Source of the DNA: Pyrenochaeta sp. MPI-SDFR-AT-0127
Taxonomy: Eukaryota > Ascomycota > Dothideomycetes > Pleosporales > Cucurbitariaceae
Direction: 5' to 3'
NCBI GenBank assembly: GCA_020747015.1
Contig: JAGTJM010000012.1
Coordinates: forward strand, 434,001-498,000
Length of the DNA stretch: 64,000 bases
A program made the position numbers and the translations under genes. Positions 34,158 through 45,855 of the stretch are shown piece by piece (the stretch's first letter is position 1; each line of letters starts with the position of its first letter). Under the pieces are notes generated by a model that worked only from the letters and a program-made list of their open reading frames with translations, ran no database searches and was not told the DNA's origin.

Positions 34158-35388
34158 GAAGATGCACCAGTATCGGCAGGACCAGGAAACTCAGCATAGA
34201 CGATAACGAACCAAGACCACAGTTCTGGAGTTCTAGAATAACGGCTTGACGTCGCATCATGAGCGCTCTTCCTTCATAAATCGGCAAGACGACTCCCTCA
34301 CAAGACGACAACGTAAACACCTACTTGGAGCGCGAGGTCACAAACAACACATGTGGCCATTGTATACTGTCAACCCTAACCTTTTTCATAATTGCTTTTC
34401 CATCATTGCATTGGGAACCGTGAGGCTTGGAGACTTGCCTGGCCGGATGACTTGGGAGTACCCCTTTTACACGGATATAGCGACGGCGTTAGCTGGTTCT
34501 TTATTGGCAACAGGCACAGCATCCTTTCCTTTGCGTCAGGTAGAGATAAAAAGGGGGGCCAGTAGAGGCCGACGACAGTCTATATAGAAGGCAGAGTTTC
34601 ATCGGAGGACAGGATGTATAACATTGGTACTCAAAACCGGTTGACGAAATTAAAAACATGTTTGCCCTGATCTTGTACTACCTTGTCCTCGAACCAACCC
34701 TCGAAGGCATCTTTCTTTGCTTAGCAGAGGTCGGTGCCTTTTGAAAACAGCCGATTATGATGGGTGACGAGAAATTTACAATTCACGCCCCTCACGTGCG
34801 TTATCAGATTCCCCCCCCCGGCGCTGCCCACGCTCTCCCCACACAGCCAAGAATCCGCACAGCAAGTGGCGTGACTCTCAGCTCATAGACGCGAGTGTGT
34901 AAGCCGAGTGCGCAAATCTCAATTAAGCCCTGGGAGATTCATATATAGTTCCCGCAGTGCTCCAGGAACCAGAAAAATAATAATGGTAGTGTCACTACGA
35001 CTCTATGATACGTCTATTCACGCCTGTTCTATGGAATTTGACTTTGTTCTGTCGGATCGAAAAATTATTGATACATTGTACTGTGAGCATCACATGCACC
35101 ATGGGAGTGGACTGGATCTTCGTGCATTTCATGTTAATTTTTTTTGTGTTGCTAAAGAGGACACTTGTAGATACATTGGACTCCCTACTTGTTCCGCTCT
35201 CTTTTCAGTCTTCATATACAACAAGCCAAGCATGTGGAATGAACGCTTGAACGCCCCCTGAGACCTACCAGGTACGTTGATAAGTGAGAGACCTGATGCT
35301 CGAATGTAATGAAAGGTGAAGCGAAGACTCAGTTCGCAATTTCGTTCCCTTCGTCTGGTATCAATTTTTCGACGATATCTCCACTATT
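34158..35388. other. intergenic between convergent genes
   Basis: 3' flanks of the carrier and of ISU1. Contains a run of nine C at 34811-34819 and T-rich tracts near 35140. No coding sequence recognised. Confidence 0.45.
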
Positions 35389-36209
35389 TCATGCTGCAGC
35401 AGCCGACACTGTCTCTACCTCGACTTTGGGTAGTGGCGCTGACTTGCCACCGAGATCTGTTGCTCGTGCATTGGGGTTCTTGGTGTAGTAGTTGGAGATG
35501 GCGGATTTGATGGCATCCTCCGCAAGCATGGAGCAGTGCACTGCAAACAAGTCAGTATTCTATCGATGAAGCTCCCCAAAACCAGTATCGGCGATTAGAT
35601 TCTGATGCCCATCAAAGGAAATACTCACATTTGACAGGCGGCAAACAAAGTTCCTTCGCAATCTCCGTGTTCTTGATCCGCGCTGCATCCTCCAATGTCA
35701 TCCCCCTCACAAGCTCTGTCAAGTAACTCGAACTCGCAATCGCGCTTCCACATCCGAAGGTCTTGAACTTGACGTCGCTAATAGTGTTATTGTTAGGATC
35801 GACTCGGATCTGTAGCTTCATGACATCGCCGCATGCTGGCGCACCAACGAGTCCGGTGCCGACATCGGTATCCGTCTTGGACATGGAGCCGACATTTCTG
35901 GGGCGGTTGTAGTGGTCGAGCAGTGCTATGGGAGTTAGCTGTGCGTTCGTGAAGCATGGTTATGGCGAGCAGAAATAGGTGCGATTTGTCAAGACAAGTC
36001 ATGTACGACTTTGTTGTAAATTGCCACCAATTTCTCGACTGTCATGCTGCGCAAATGGGCGACTTATCTTTCTCATGGTAGTGCCGCCGTCCAACTGCCG
36101 ATAGTGCAGGTGCTGCTGTGCGAATGGGCGATGCGATGTTCGGCCTGGCAGATGCTAAAAGCACTCTGCCGGCATGGGCGGGTACTGCTGCGGCGACCCT
36201 CCTAAACAT
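35389..36209 (-). CDS. ISU1: iron-sulfur cluster assembly scaffold protein
   Basis: Mitochondrial matrix scaffold on which [2Fe-2S] clusters are built from cysteine desulfurase sulfur, then passed on by the Hsp70/J-protein pair. Exons 36209-36068, 35922-35629 and 35540-35389 give 195 aa. Residues 1-43 form a basic, Ala-rich import presequence. The ligand cysteines are in GAPACGD, FGCGSAIASS and KLHCSMLAEDA; LPPVK, the Hsp70-binding motif, is present. The conserved stretch HEKVLDHYNRPRNVGSM is obtained only if the first intron (35923-36067) begins ATAAGT and ends AC. With GT-AG sites this block is broken. The second intron is canonical. Confidence 0.92.
35923..36067 (-). other. AT-AC intron (U2-type) in ISU1
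   Basis: 145-bp intron with donor G|ATAAGT and acceptor ATAGCAC|TG on the minus strand; a GCTAAC branch site lies about 16 bases before the end. The donor is not the U12 form ATATCCTT, so the major spliceosome is expected to remove it. Confidence 0.75.
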
Positions 36210-36683
36210 GATGAAAACGGTGTGTCTGGTTAGTCAAGAGGTTTTGTGAGTCGCAATCGGTGCGGGTTGATGGGTTTCGTGGGTTGTTGGAGTGTGTGAG
36301 GGTGTATCGGAGGTGGTGACGGCTACGAGAAGCGAAATGTAAAAGCACCTCAGCGACATCATAAATCGCCTCCAGGCTAGGCTCGGCGCTCGGCTCTAAC
36401 CCCGCGGCGTCGGAGAAGCCACGAAAATCACCGATGGACGAACCACATCTCCGTATCGGTCTCGCTTTCCTTATCTGATGAACCGACCCACCAATGCATT
36501 CATGCTCTATCTACGCCTCTACCACGCTATGCTGAAGTTTTGGTCGCGGCTTGCGCCGCAGTATCTCTCACACTTCCCATCACCATTCCCATCAAGTATG
36601 ATAAAACGCTCCACCATTTATCCGAGGCAACTCCGCATGCCGCTATGCTAGCCTGGAAGATGCAAGACCTAGACCGCCACACC
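36210..36683. promoter_or_regulatory. ISU1 upstream region and UBP14 3' flank
   Basis: 474 bp, no coding sequence recognised. It should hold the ISU1 promoter. Confidence 0.45.
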
Positions 36684-39310
36684 TTACAAACGCCTGAAGA
36701 AATACACGTACGCAAACTTCTTCATCTCCTCCACATCGGCTGCCTTGGCAACCTTCTCGTCGTTGAAGAGTACCCACGATGCAGTTTGCTCGGCTGCCAG
36801 TTGCTTGCGAACGAAGGCAACGTAGTGGCTGAGCAAAGTCAGCGTTTGGTCTATGACAACCCATCTCCAGATCACTTACCCAGCATGAATAGAGCTTCCT
36901 TTGTGGCAGACAATCGACTGTAGTTGGAAGTTCGCTGGAAGCTTGTCACTGCCTGGTACTGCTTTTTCTTGTGATGTAGCGGCCGCCTGTGCAAATTAGT
37001 CTCCACCTCAAAAAATGGTGCAACGGGAAAGAGCATACTTGTGAGCTAACGTCCTCGTCGAAATCTCCAGCAGCGTCTGGATGGCTGAATAACCAGTCGA
37101 CTGCTCGCTCCATATCACCGCCCGTCTCCTTCAGTGCCTGTCGTGCCTGAGGGGCATTGAAACCCATAGCGCCCAGGTTCTCGATCTTCTCAGGATCTAT
37201 GACTGAGGAGTTTATCGCTGTATCGCCACTTGCATTGAAGTCATGAGGATCATCAATGTCAGGATCCTCCATGTGTGCGAACAACCAATTCGAGGCCGCT
37301 TCCGGGTCTTCATTTCCAGTCGCATGCAAAGCCTTTTCGCATCTCACCCTTGGGAAGCCCATCGCCTCTAACATTGACAGCGCAGCTTCGTTGGGAGTCC
37401 ATTTGTTTGAAGATCCAGAACCCCCCGTGTCTGCATCCTCCGGGAGAAGCTCTTCATCTTCGGTCAAGCCCTTTGACTTGTAGGTATCAAACGAAAATGG
37501 CTCATCATCAACAATGACTGGGACGTCTTGTTTCGTGGGCACCCAGTTGACTAGCTCGAAACGACGAGCATTTACAGCCAGAACTGTAGGGAAGGTCTTG
37601 AACATGCTCCTCTTTGTGAAGCCATCTTTGCTCCCACAGGCACTACATGTAAGCTCAACCAGTTCCTCTGCCGTAAATATGTCGAGACACTCCTTTAGTG
37701 TGACCGCTTCGAAATCTTCCTTGTCTTGTACCTTTTCTTTGCCTTCGCCGTCGGTAACCTCCATTTGCGCCTCTTTCGGTATCCTTCGTATGGGCACGGG
37801 AATGCTTATGTTCTCTTGCTCGTCCATTTTATATCGCACTCGCTTGCAACCAATACATTGCAGGCGCTGTTCCATGGCAAACCGGAAAGCATCGACAGGG
37901 TCCGTGTGGGGTGAGACATGTTGTGAACGCGAAATAAGCTTTAAGAGGTGCAAGAGTAGCTCAAAAGCATCTTGTTGTCGCATGGTGGAAAATTCGGCGT
38001 GACCCCGTCCTATCAGATGTTTAAGCATTGCAGGAGCAAGACCGCGCTGGTGTGGCACCTCTGATGAATGCTCAGAGACAATGACGTCGCTATCCTGCTT
38101 CGAGTAGCGACCAGAGACTATGCCGTCGGCAACTTTGCGAAGTTGAGTTTCTAGGTCCTCGGCAGGAAGTAATGCATCCGGTGGTCCTTGGTTGGGGAGA
38201 TAATATCTGCTTTTAAACTCTGGCATTGCAAACAATGCTTGCAGCGTGCTATTGAGATAGCAGCTGTTGCCCAGGTTCTTCAACCCAGTGAGTTCTGGCC
38301 CAAACAGTGGCTTGAGTTCTTTGCCGTCTTCGGTGACCATGGCGAAATCCCAGCGCAAGTTCTGTTCGATTTGCATCTCGGTAAGACTTTTCTCTGTCTT
38401 AACCCTATCTTTAATGTTGATTCCCCAGTGGGCAAGGTGGTCCGGCAATTCTGGATCGATGCGCTCTTCGTCGCACGAGTAGCAGTAGATATCGGCGGTA
38501 CCATCAGCAGTAAGAGACCCTAGCTTCACTGCAACAGGGTGGCCGGTCGATTTTGTATGTCCCACGCCGTGCGAATTGCCACCAATACCTCCAAATTGTT
38601 GACGCCCACAACCGAGATTGCCGCAGCTCAGGCAGAGCCAGAGGTTCTCATTGAGCTCACACTCTGAGCAGTGGCCCAGATTTTGAGACTCGATTTGCCT
38701 TGCCACATCTTGTTCTAGGCAGAGCGTATGTTCGCAAGCTGTCAGCTCCTGCTCCCACGCCTTTACCTCTTCCTGGGTAGCAAAAGTGTTCGCCTTCAGA
38801 ACTGCGTCAACAACCTGCGGTAGCTTCCCCGAGCCCTTGTCTACATCATCGATGCCACACTCATAGCACTTGACTCGTGTAGTGGTATCATAACGGTCGG
38901 CTTCGGTTTCAGCCGCGACGGCAAGCTTCACGATTTTCTGTGGTGGCTCGTCACGTTTGACCTTTTTGCGGGTACGCTTGATGTTCAAGACCAGCGGGTG
39001 GTTCGTCGAGGAGACATGGAGAACAGCATGATTCCGGTCGCTGGTGCAGCCGCCGTTGAAGCAGTAGAGACAGACGTCAAGACCGGTGGGATCGTCCTGT
39101 GATCTGTCAGTCGAGATGACTTGAATAAGAGCGAAGCTTAGCTTCAGGGGAACTCATTACTATGGAATCAAAACACTGAGTGCAGTCTTCTCGGTACACA
39201 GACTGTGTAGGGCTTGGTGCGCGGAGCTCTAGGTGGTGTAAATACTCCAACACAACTCAAGAATAGGACGCGGGGTAATTACCAGGCGCGTTGACGTGCG
39301 TGCAGGCCAT
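36684..39310 (-). CDS. UBP14: ubiquitin carboxyl-terminal hydrolase 14 (USP5-like)
   Basis: Deubiquitinase that disassembles free polyubiquitin chains. Five exons, 39310-39283, 39228-39161, 39096-37039, 36986-36880 and 36828-36684, give 801 aa. Order of parts: N-terminal variant zinc finger (CFNGGC and CYECG), ZnF-UBP domain (CSECELNENLWLCLSCGNLG ... CYSCDEER), catalytic Cys box GLKNLGNSCYLNS (C311), CxxC pairs (CIGCKR, CSACGS), two UBA domains (LEAMGFPRVRCEKAL; LGAMGFNAPQARQAL) and the His box SSIHAGHYVAFVRK (H755), ending KKFAYVYFFRRL. Catalytic residues are intact. The 28-nt first exon encodes MACTHVNAP and is chosen because it restores the conserved PSPTQSVYREDCTQCFDS region. Confidence 0.94.
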
Positions 39311-39588
39311 GACAAGCCGTCAATGAGCAGCGGGCCGCGATCAAGTTGAGTGGGTCAAGAAGAGAGTAGGGGGAGGGACTGAGAAGAGAGTAAGTCGGGT
39401 TGGCAGATGTGGCGGCTGCAGTTTGCTAAGCTCCCAGGTTCCTGAATGACGGAGCTAGGCTACCATAGCTTTGGTGGGGCAGATTCACCACAAACGTGGA
39501 TGGGGCAAGGATTACCGATCATGCATCTTATAGGGTATCAAAATAAGCTATTCTACTCATGCGTCCAGGGTACGTCCTCGCACCATTC

Positions 39589-42500
39589 CTACTTTTGTTG
39601 CTTCCGTGTTTCTTGAGACCAGTTCTGGAATTGGGAAAATAGTACAGGCTGTAGTGGAAACTTCTTATCCATGAACCACTGTTTCTGGGTCTCTGCATAC
39701 ACATCCACTACTCTCGAGTAGTTGCCCTTATCCAAGCCAACGAGGACCTTGACAACATACAAACTGGCAGCACTACATACACCAGCATGTATCTTAGCGC
39801 CACTGCCTAGCTTCGCTTCCTCATGGATGCCTTTCAGAACTTCCCAGACGGCTTCAACGTTGTCAGGCCTGGGTAGTGGCGCCTTGTGCTTTGTGCGTGT
39901 GTTGAAAAACGTCTTTAGTAGTTTAGCCGCCTTGTCTGCGGTCTGCTCGTTTGCTTGTGCCCGCGTGCGTCTGAGTACTGGAATGAGGATGCTCAGCGTC
40001 AGCGCGTTAGAGTACTGCTTTTCCATGTATATGGCCAAAAGATCGAGAACCTTGGACTTAAACTGGACAACATTCTGCTTGGCATCCTTTCGCTGCTGTT
40101 TTGAGCTCGTGGATTTACTTCGCTGTCGAAAAATATTGCTAAGGTGGGGATCAAGCGCCATCATTTGATCGTCGTCCATGTCAGACTCCTCCTCTGACTC
40201 CTCAGGAACCTCACCACTGAGGTCTGGCTTTGACGTCTGTAGCGTCAAGGCTAATAAGTTGTTGAACTGAGTCAGCTCTGCATCGTCTTCACTGCCATCG
40301 TCGCTGTCGCTTGCTGAGTCGGACGTAGAAGTGTCCGATGCATCATCCTCGGATTCTTCTGGCTCGCCGTCGACCATTTCAACGTCCGAACCTTCCTCGG
40401 AATCGTCGCTGGACTGGTCTTCCTCTGCATCGCCATCTCCTTGGTTGAACAGTTCTTGCTGTCCTTCAAGATTCTCCTCAGTGTCCAGAATGTCGAACAA
40501 AGATTGCAACCCGTCAGAGCGAATTTCTGAGGCAAAGATAGAAAAGGCCTCCTCACCAATCTTGTGGAACAGTGTGCGCGGGTTGCTGAGAAAAGATAAA
40601 ACAATCTCCACAAAGACGTCGTGACCCTCTGCCGTCGATTCTGCCCCCTTTTTCCGCATCGCTTTACGAGAAGCATCGAGATCATCAAGCATCATGACCG
40701 CATCGCCTTCGCCATTGTAAACCTGTAGGAGGGTCAAAGAGTATAGAAGAATGAACCCTTCAGCAGCCATCTTGTTACCAGCTATCGACCCCTAATGATT
40801 TGGTTAGTTGGTACATGACATGATAACGAGTTTATAATCTTACCTTGGCGGATATAGCGTCCAGGGTTTTAGATGCGTCCTCCATAGTTTTCAGAACTGA
40901 TTCGTCAGCCTTGAATACCAGGTCCAGTGTCTTAGATGATGTAGTCTTCGATGTGATCATGCCTACAACCATCAAAGCGAATGTAGAACGAGGAACAGAT
41001 TTGACATCAAAAAGCTTTGCCAGGCAGGAAGAAAGACGCTCCTGGAACATCGTCCTGCTGCGTTCACTGATCGGAGGAAGCGGGACCTTGCTGGTTTTCG
41101 CACTTGTACTAGACACAAAATAGGCATATTCAACTAGAATCTCCAAGGCTTTTCGAAGCCAATTATCTTTTTCAATAACATCCTCGTCAAGCTCGGCGTA
41201 TCGTCTATAGTGCTTAACTGTGTTTAACAGTAGGTCTGCGACGACCTGGCGGCGGCTATCTGCAACAGTTTGGTCCTCGCTGCCGGGACGGAGGATTAGA
41301 GAGTTAAGATGGCGTACAATCTTCCGTAAACTTGAATCGTCTGTGGACAGGAGGATCTGTTCAAGTGCATTCGTTATCGTATACCTATCAGACTCGACAC
41401 TAGCATCCTTTGTAGACAGGGCGATGAAAATCGGAAGTGCCGAATTCGAATCCTGTTGGGCTCTAGTCTGTACTGCCTTCAACGCAGCCAACGCGGCTAT
41501 ATGGAGGAATCTGGCTTGGTTCTTGCTCTGATTGATGAGTGTGCGTGTTAGATTTGGGCTGAGCAATGCTGACACCGCCCAATCTGGGACTTGCTTAATC
41601 ATGCTGCTGAGTAGCTTGAACCCCCATGCTTTGCGTTCATGAGACGAGGTAGAGGAGAAAAGGTTGTCTACGAAGGTGAGCTAAGGTGGATATATCAAAA
41701 CGCAATACTCACTGTCTACAGCATCAATCCAGAACTGTGGAAACTCCAACTTGTCTTTGCCATCCTTTTTGCTCCGTTCATCTCGTCTTAGAAGCTCAGC
41801 CAACACCAGATCCCAAGCGAAGGACGGATTCGGATTCGCACCAGCCGTTTTGGTAATATCATCGGCACCTTTCTCAGCGTCACCTTGGAAGTTCTCCTTG
41901 AGGAGCTTGGCTAGCCGTGTACGTTCTTTTTTCGATAGGGGGTCTTTGTCATGCCAAACACCATCTGGTAACACTTTCTCGTAGTGTTCCTGAACAGTCA
42001 GCCATACAGCGACACCCTCTGGTGTGGAAACCAGCTTGAATGCGCTGAGACGCCCAATGATCTCTTCAACGCATTTCTGGTATTTTGTCTGAGCTTTCAG
42101 ACTTCTTACGGCCTCGACCAGCACCATACCACATTCTTCACGCAGCCAGGGTATGTCCCGTGCCATTCCGTAAACATGGTCTAGAAGCGTATTCCAGCAT
42201 TCTAGGGAAAGCTCCGGTTCGATGACTATGGATGATTGCATTATGGCTTTGTAGCCGAAAAGCTTGCCGATGAGGTGATCCCGTCGTTCCTGTACATCAT
42301 TAGCGACGAGCGTGTCATTTGTGGGTGTTGATTATGTACCCGACCGGGTACGTTGCCCTCGACTTTGGTCTTTTGCTCGACCATTTTGATGATAGAGGCC
42401 ACATCAAGCTCCAGACCCTCAATTGCATTTTCTCCTGAACCAAAGATCTGGCGCAACAGCTCAGTTAGGGTGAGAGAGAACCCGACCCTAGCGGCCTTGC

Positions 42501-42753
42501 GTTGACTGCAGAGCCCTTTGATCAAGCGGCCTAGAGCGACTTCCACATCCTGTCCATCAGGTTTGCTCTCTGGGGAAAATTTGACAATGAGTTGTTTTGC
42601 AGCTTCAAATCGCAAGTCATCTGATTCGGCCGCCAGCTCTTCGTATAGCTTGGAGAGCTTCAGGTGCTCTTCATTGACTTGTCGGCGTCGTTTCGTGGGC
42701 ACTTCGCTCTCGTGGCCTCCTTTGCCAGAGTCACGCTCCCTCTTTCGAGCCAT
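39589..42753 (-). CDS. POL5: DNA polymerase V / Myb-binding protein 1A homologue
   Basis: Nucleolar HEAT-repeat protein needed for rRNA synthesis and ribosome assembly; despite its name it is not a typical replicative polymerase. Exons 42753-42340, 42289-41713, 41667-40844 and 40791-39589 give 1005 aa. The N-terminus is basic (ARKRERDSGK, PTKRRR: nuclear signals). The body is alpha-helical (RKAARVGFSLTLTELLRQIF is the family-typical helix). Residues around 680-810 form a Ser/Asp/Glu acidic region that splits the C-terminal helices, as in family members. The upstream TTG in frame is not a plausible start; the ATG at 42753 is used. Confidence 0.9.
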
Positions 42754-45700
42754 GCTTTCCAATTTCCCTTGTCAAACTTGTTGGAAATGCGTAGTCAAGC
42801 GCGTGTTCCAGAGAAAAGTGAAAAGTCGCAGCTTCTTGAAAATTTAGAGACTAATGCTAAATTTGGTTTAGGCGGTTTGGTGGAACCTTTTTCCGTCCCC
42901 ACCAGTATCCATCGCCTCGGGAGGCACGAACAGCATTGCGTACCCTACCCTTGATAGATGGCCGACACCCGTCTCAAAATTTCCGACTCCCTTTCTAGCG
43001 TTGCAGTGCTTCATAAGATCTACATACTCCTATGCGCTGTCATGTCATTGACAAATCTGGCTAGTGTGTGTCAGAGAGAGTCGATAGCAAAAGCATATTC
43101 AATGGAATCTGGTCAACGGAGTAGGAAAGTTTCTGACTGCTACTCATCACCTCTAAAGAGGTTAATCTTAACATGCACAAGTTTCAGTAATTCTTTGTGT
43201 CTGCGGAGACTACTTTGCCAACTCGACAATGGGTTTTGCGCTTGATCTATTCACAATATCCGCGCAGCTGTCGTTAAATGTGTCGCAGCATAGTATTATG
43301 GACATCGTGAACCTGCACAATTTAGGGATAGGTTTAGTCCAACATATCAACTGTTGCGATACAACACATTTTCGCCATCAAATGTCTCCGCTACAAGTAG
43401 TCGACCACAATGTCTCGTCCACCTGTTGTAGATCAAACCAAGCTTACTCTGTGAGCCGCAAGCGAGCCATATACAGACATGAAACCTGTGTTTGCCCAAG
43501 ATAGATGTATGGATATGAGTTAGTCCGCCTCGAGAAAGTTCCGGCTGTTCGCAGACGGCATGATCTTCAATTCCTAATACTGCTGCAACTCGTCAGCGTT
43601 TTAGAGTCGCAGACTTTGTCATTCTTAATATTTAACCGAAAGTGGCACCTACAACAGCGGGTGTCACACCCACTTGTGAGCTTTTCATGTCAAAACCTTC
43701 GCCTCCTGCGTTGTCGTGGAGAGCAGTCGATGCACAAATCCCAGAGCGATTCGGCTGACTTGCTGACATGGACAGAGAATTTGAGCCTAAATATTCAATC
43801 ACCTCGCAGAATTTCCAGGGTCTTGAAACGCGACGCTCCTTCAGCGTCAGCAACCATGTCACAGCACTATATGGAAGTCTCGTGATCGCGTATCCGATGC
43901 GCATCTTTGGTTGTTTGTGTACATTAGCCGAACGCGTCCACCCGGAAACGACACGCGATTAATTTGCAAGCGCGACACAGGCGCCGGTTTTGGCCTCTCA
44001 GGTCCACAGATGGAGGGGTCACCGGTCGTTGGTGGGGTCCAGCCATGGCTGTTGCTTATGAAGGGTTTGTGCATGTGGTTTGTACGGTAGACTTAGGGGG
44101 TTCTCGAACGACTTTCAGCCCGCCGCAGACTCATTAGCCACAGCCCCCGGCAACCCCGACTCAAGTGTCCCTTTGTTTTGCTTGCCAGGCTCGGTGGTCG
44201 ATCGGATTGACAGATGTCCAAATTCGATACAAACAGGTTGGCAACGCATGGCAAACTGGGAAGCTCTCAATCTCAGCCTTATTGACTATGACGTTTGAAT
44301 GTGTCGTGATCGAGATCATGGAGCCGCAGCTCGATCTCGCAAGAAGTGACTAGGAGATGGTCGGCTCATGGACCATGGCAGCTCCGGTTTTACGCGTCCA
44401 TAAGTGGCATAAGGCTGTGAGATCAGAGGTTCACGGGCCGTGCCCAGCACCCTTCGTCAGCCGAAGGCGCCTGCGACGTCGGGCTTGCTGCACGAATTCA
44501 GACTACGAATATCTTTGGCGTGCCCAATTAGACGAGATGACGGCTAATGATGCTTCAGGACTCGGAGCTCAGACCAATTACATCGCGCCGCCACGTTCTT
44601 ACATTGAGGCGGTTTCCCTGGCAGAAGGCGCCAAGCAGCTGCAATGGCTGCGATGACGAAAGACTGAACGAGCTGACACCGGATTTGCCGTGTCCAAGCA
44701 GCAGGTGGGCTGCCTATGAGGCTCTTGTTGGGTAATCCGCGGCCTGGCTAGCCGCTGGTGAAGCTCGCCGTACCAGTTGGTGTTTGGTATCCCTTGGTAA
44801 CGGTCTCTAGGTTACGCAGGCCGGCTGCAAAGGCCAGCGACCGGGAAGAATTCTGCTGGCACAGGAGCCGGTATGCGAGGTTAAGCGGAGAGGGAACTCG
44901 TCGTTTCACACAATTTTCCCCGGGAGCAGGGAGTATGCTCGTTTGGACGTGATCCGTGCCTAACTGCTCTGGCAACGGGAGACGTGGGAGGGATGGCGTG
45001 CAAAAAAGCGAGATAGTGTTCGGCCTCATGCATGGCAGAGCACCGCCCGCTGAAGCAGTACATGTCAGACAGAGGTTGTTGTGCCGTGGGAATCATGTGC
45101 ACTTGTGCGCGACTTTGTTGCTGCGAACTGTTGTTTACCTTTGACGCGGGCGTGCTTAGGTGCAGTGGTACCTTGGTTTAAGGTGGGATCGCGATCAAAT
45201 CAGCTTTCGGCGTACCTGCGGGTGATTGCAGCAGCAATCAGAGGCAGCAGATCAGCGTAGCTTGCATCAGAGTGCATTCATTAGATACCGGAACTGCAAG
45301 CTGCCCCCCCTCCCTCGTCCCGTGTGCAGGCATAATATTGGTGGTGAGGCCGGTGTACAGCGCTTAGAGCTCAGGCCCACTCTAACCTCAGTCCAGCTTG
45401 TTACCCCAGCAGCGATGCAAGCTCGGCATCCTCAGATCCAGCTGGATGACCTCGCCTGGCCTGCTCTTCTTCACCCTTCTCGCACCCAAGAAGGCCCATT
45501 CCCTCTCTTAAGAAGGCTGTGGCTATTGGACGTCGGTCGTTCGACTTGGATATTCACCCCCAGGGCAATTGCTCCCCACGCTCACTATCCATACCGACCA
45601 CGCCTGGGAGCCTCATGTCTGCATCGACCCAATAGCCCTCTCAACCGGCCCCTTCTCCACCAGTGCGACCTGTGAGGCCATCTACTGCGAGCATCCTCAG

Positions 45701-45855
45701 ATTGGAATTAGTTTTTCTGTCTTGTATGCTTATCGACTGCACACCAGTCGCCAGTGCCCTGTCCCCCGTTGCCATTGAGTGAAGACGACGCACGCAAACG
45801 CTCGTTCCCACACACGTTGCCCGGTACGACGGTCACCCACACACCCATCGCCATC
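42754..45855. promoter_or_regulatory. 3.1-kb upstream region shared by POL5 (-) and CDC25 (+), with a uORF
   Basis: Largest gap in the window. ORFs of 60-150 codons in all frames lack domains. The last 500 bp are pyrimidine-rich, like a fungal 5' leader. A short upstream ORF (ATG 45726, stop 45780-45782, 18 codons) ends 73 bp before the CDC25 ATG. I see no transposon ends. Confidence 0.5.

Noticed and set aside
36540..36923. Plus-strand ORF of 127 codons
   Set aside because: Antisense to the last two UBP14 exons, whose conserved catalytic His box and C-terminus are on the minus strand.
42754..45855. Possible transposon or extra gene in the 3.1-kb gap
   Set aside because: I found no terminal repeats, no transposase or reverse transcriptase motif, and no spliceable ORF with recognisable sequence.
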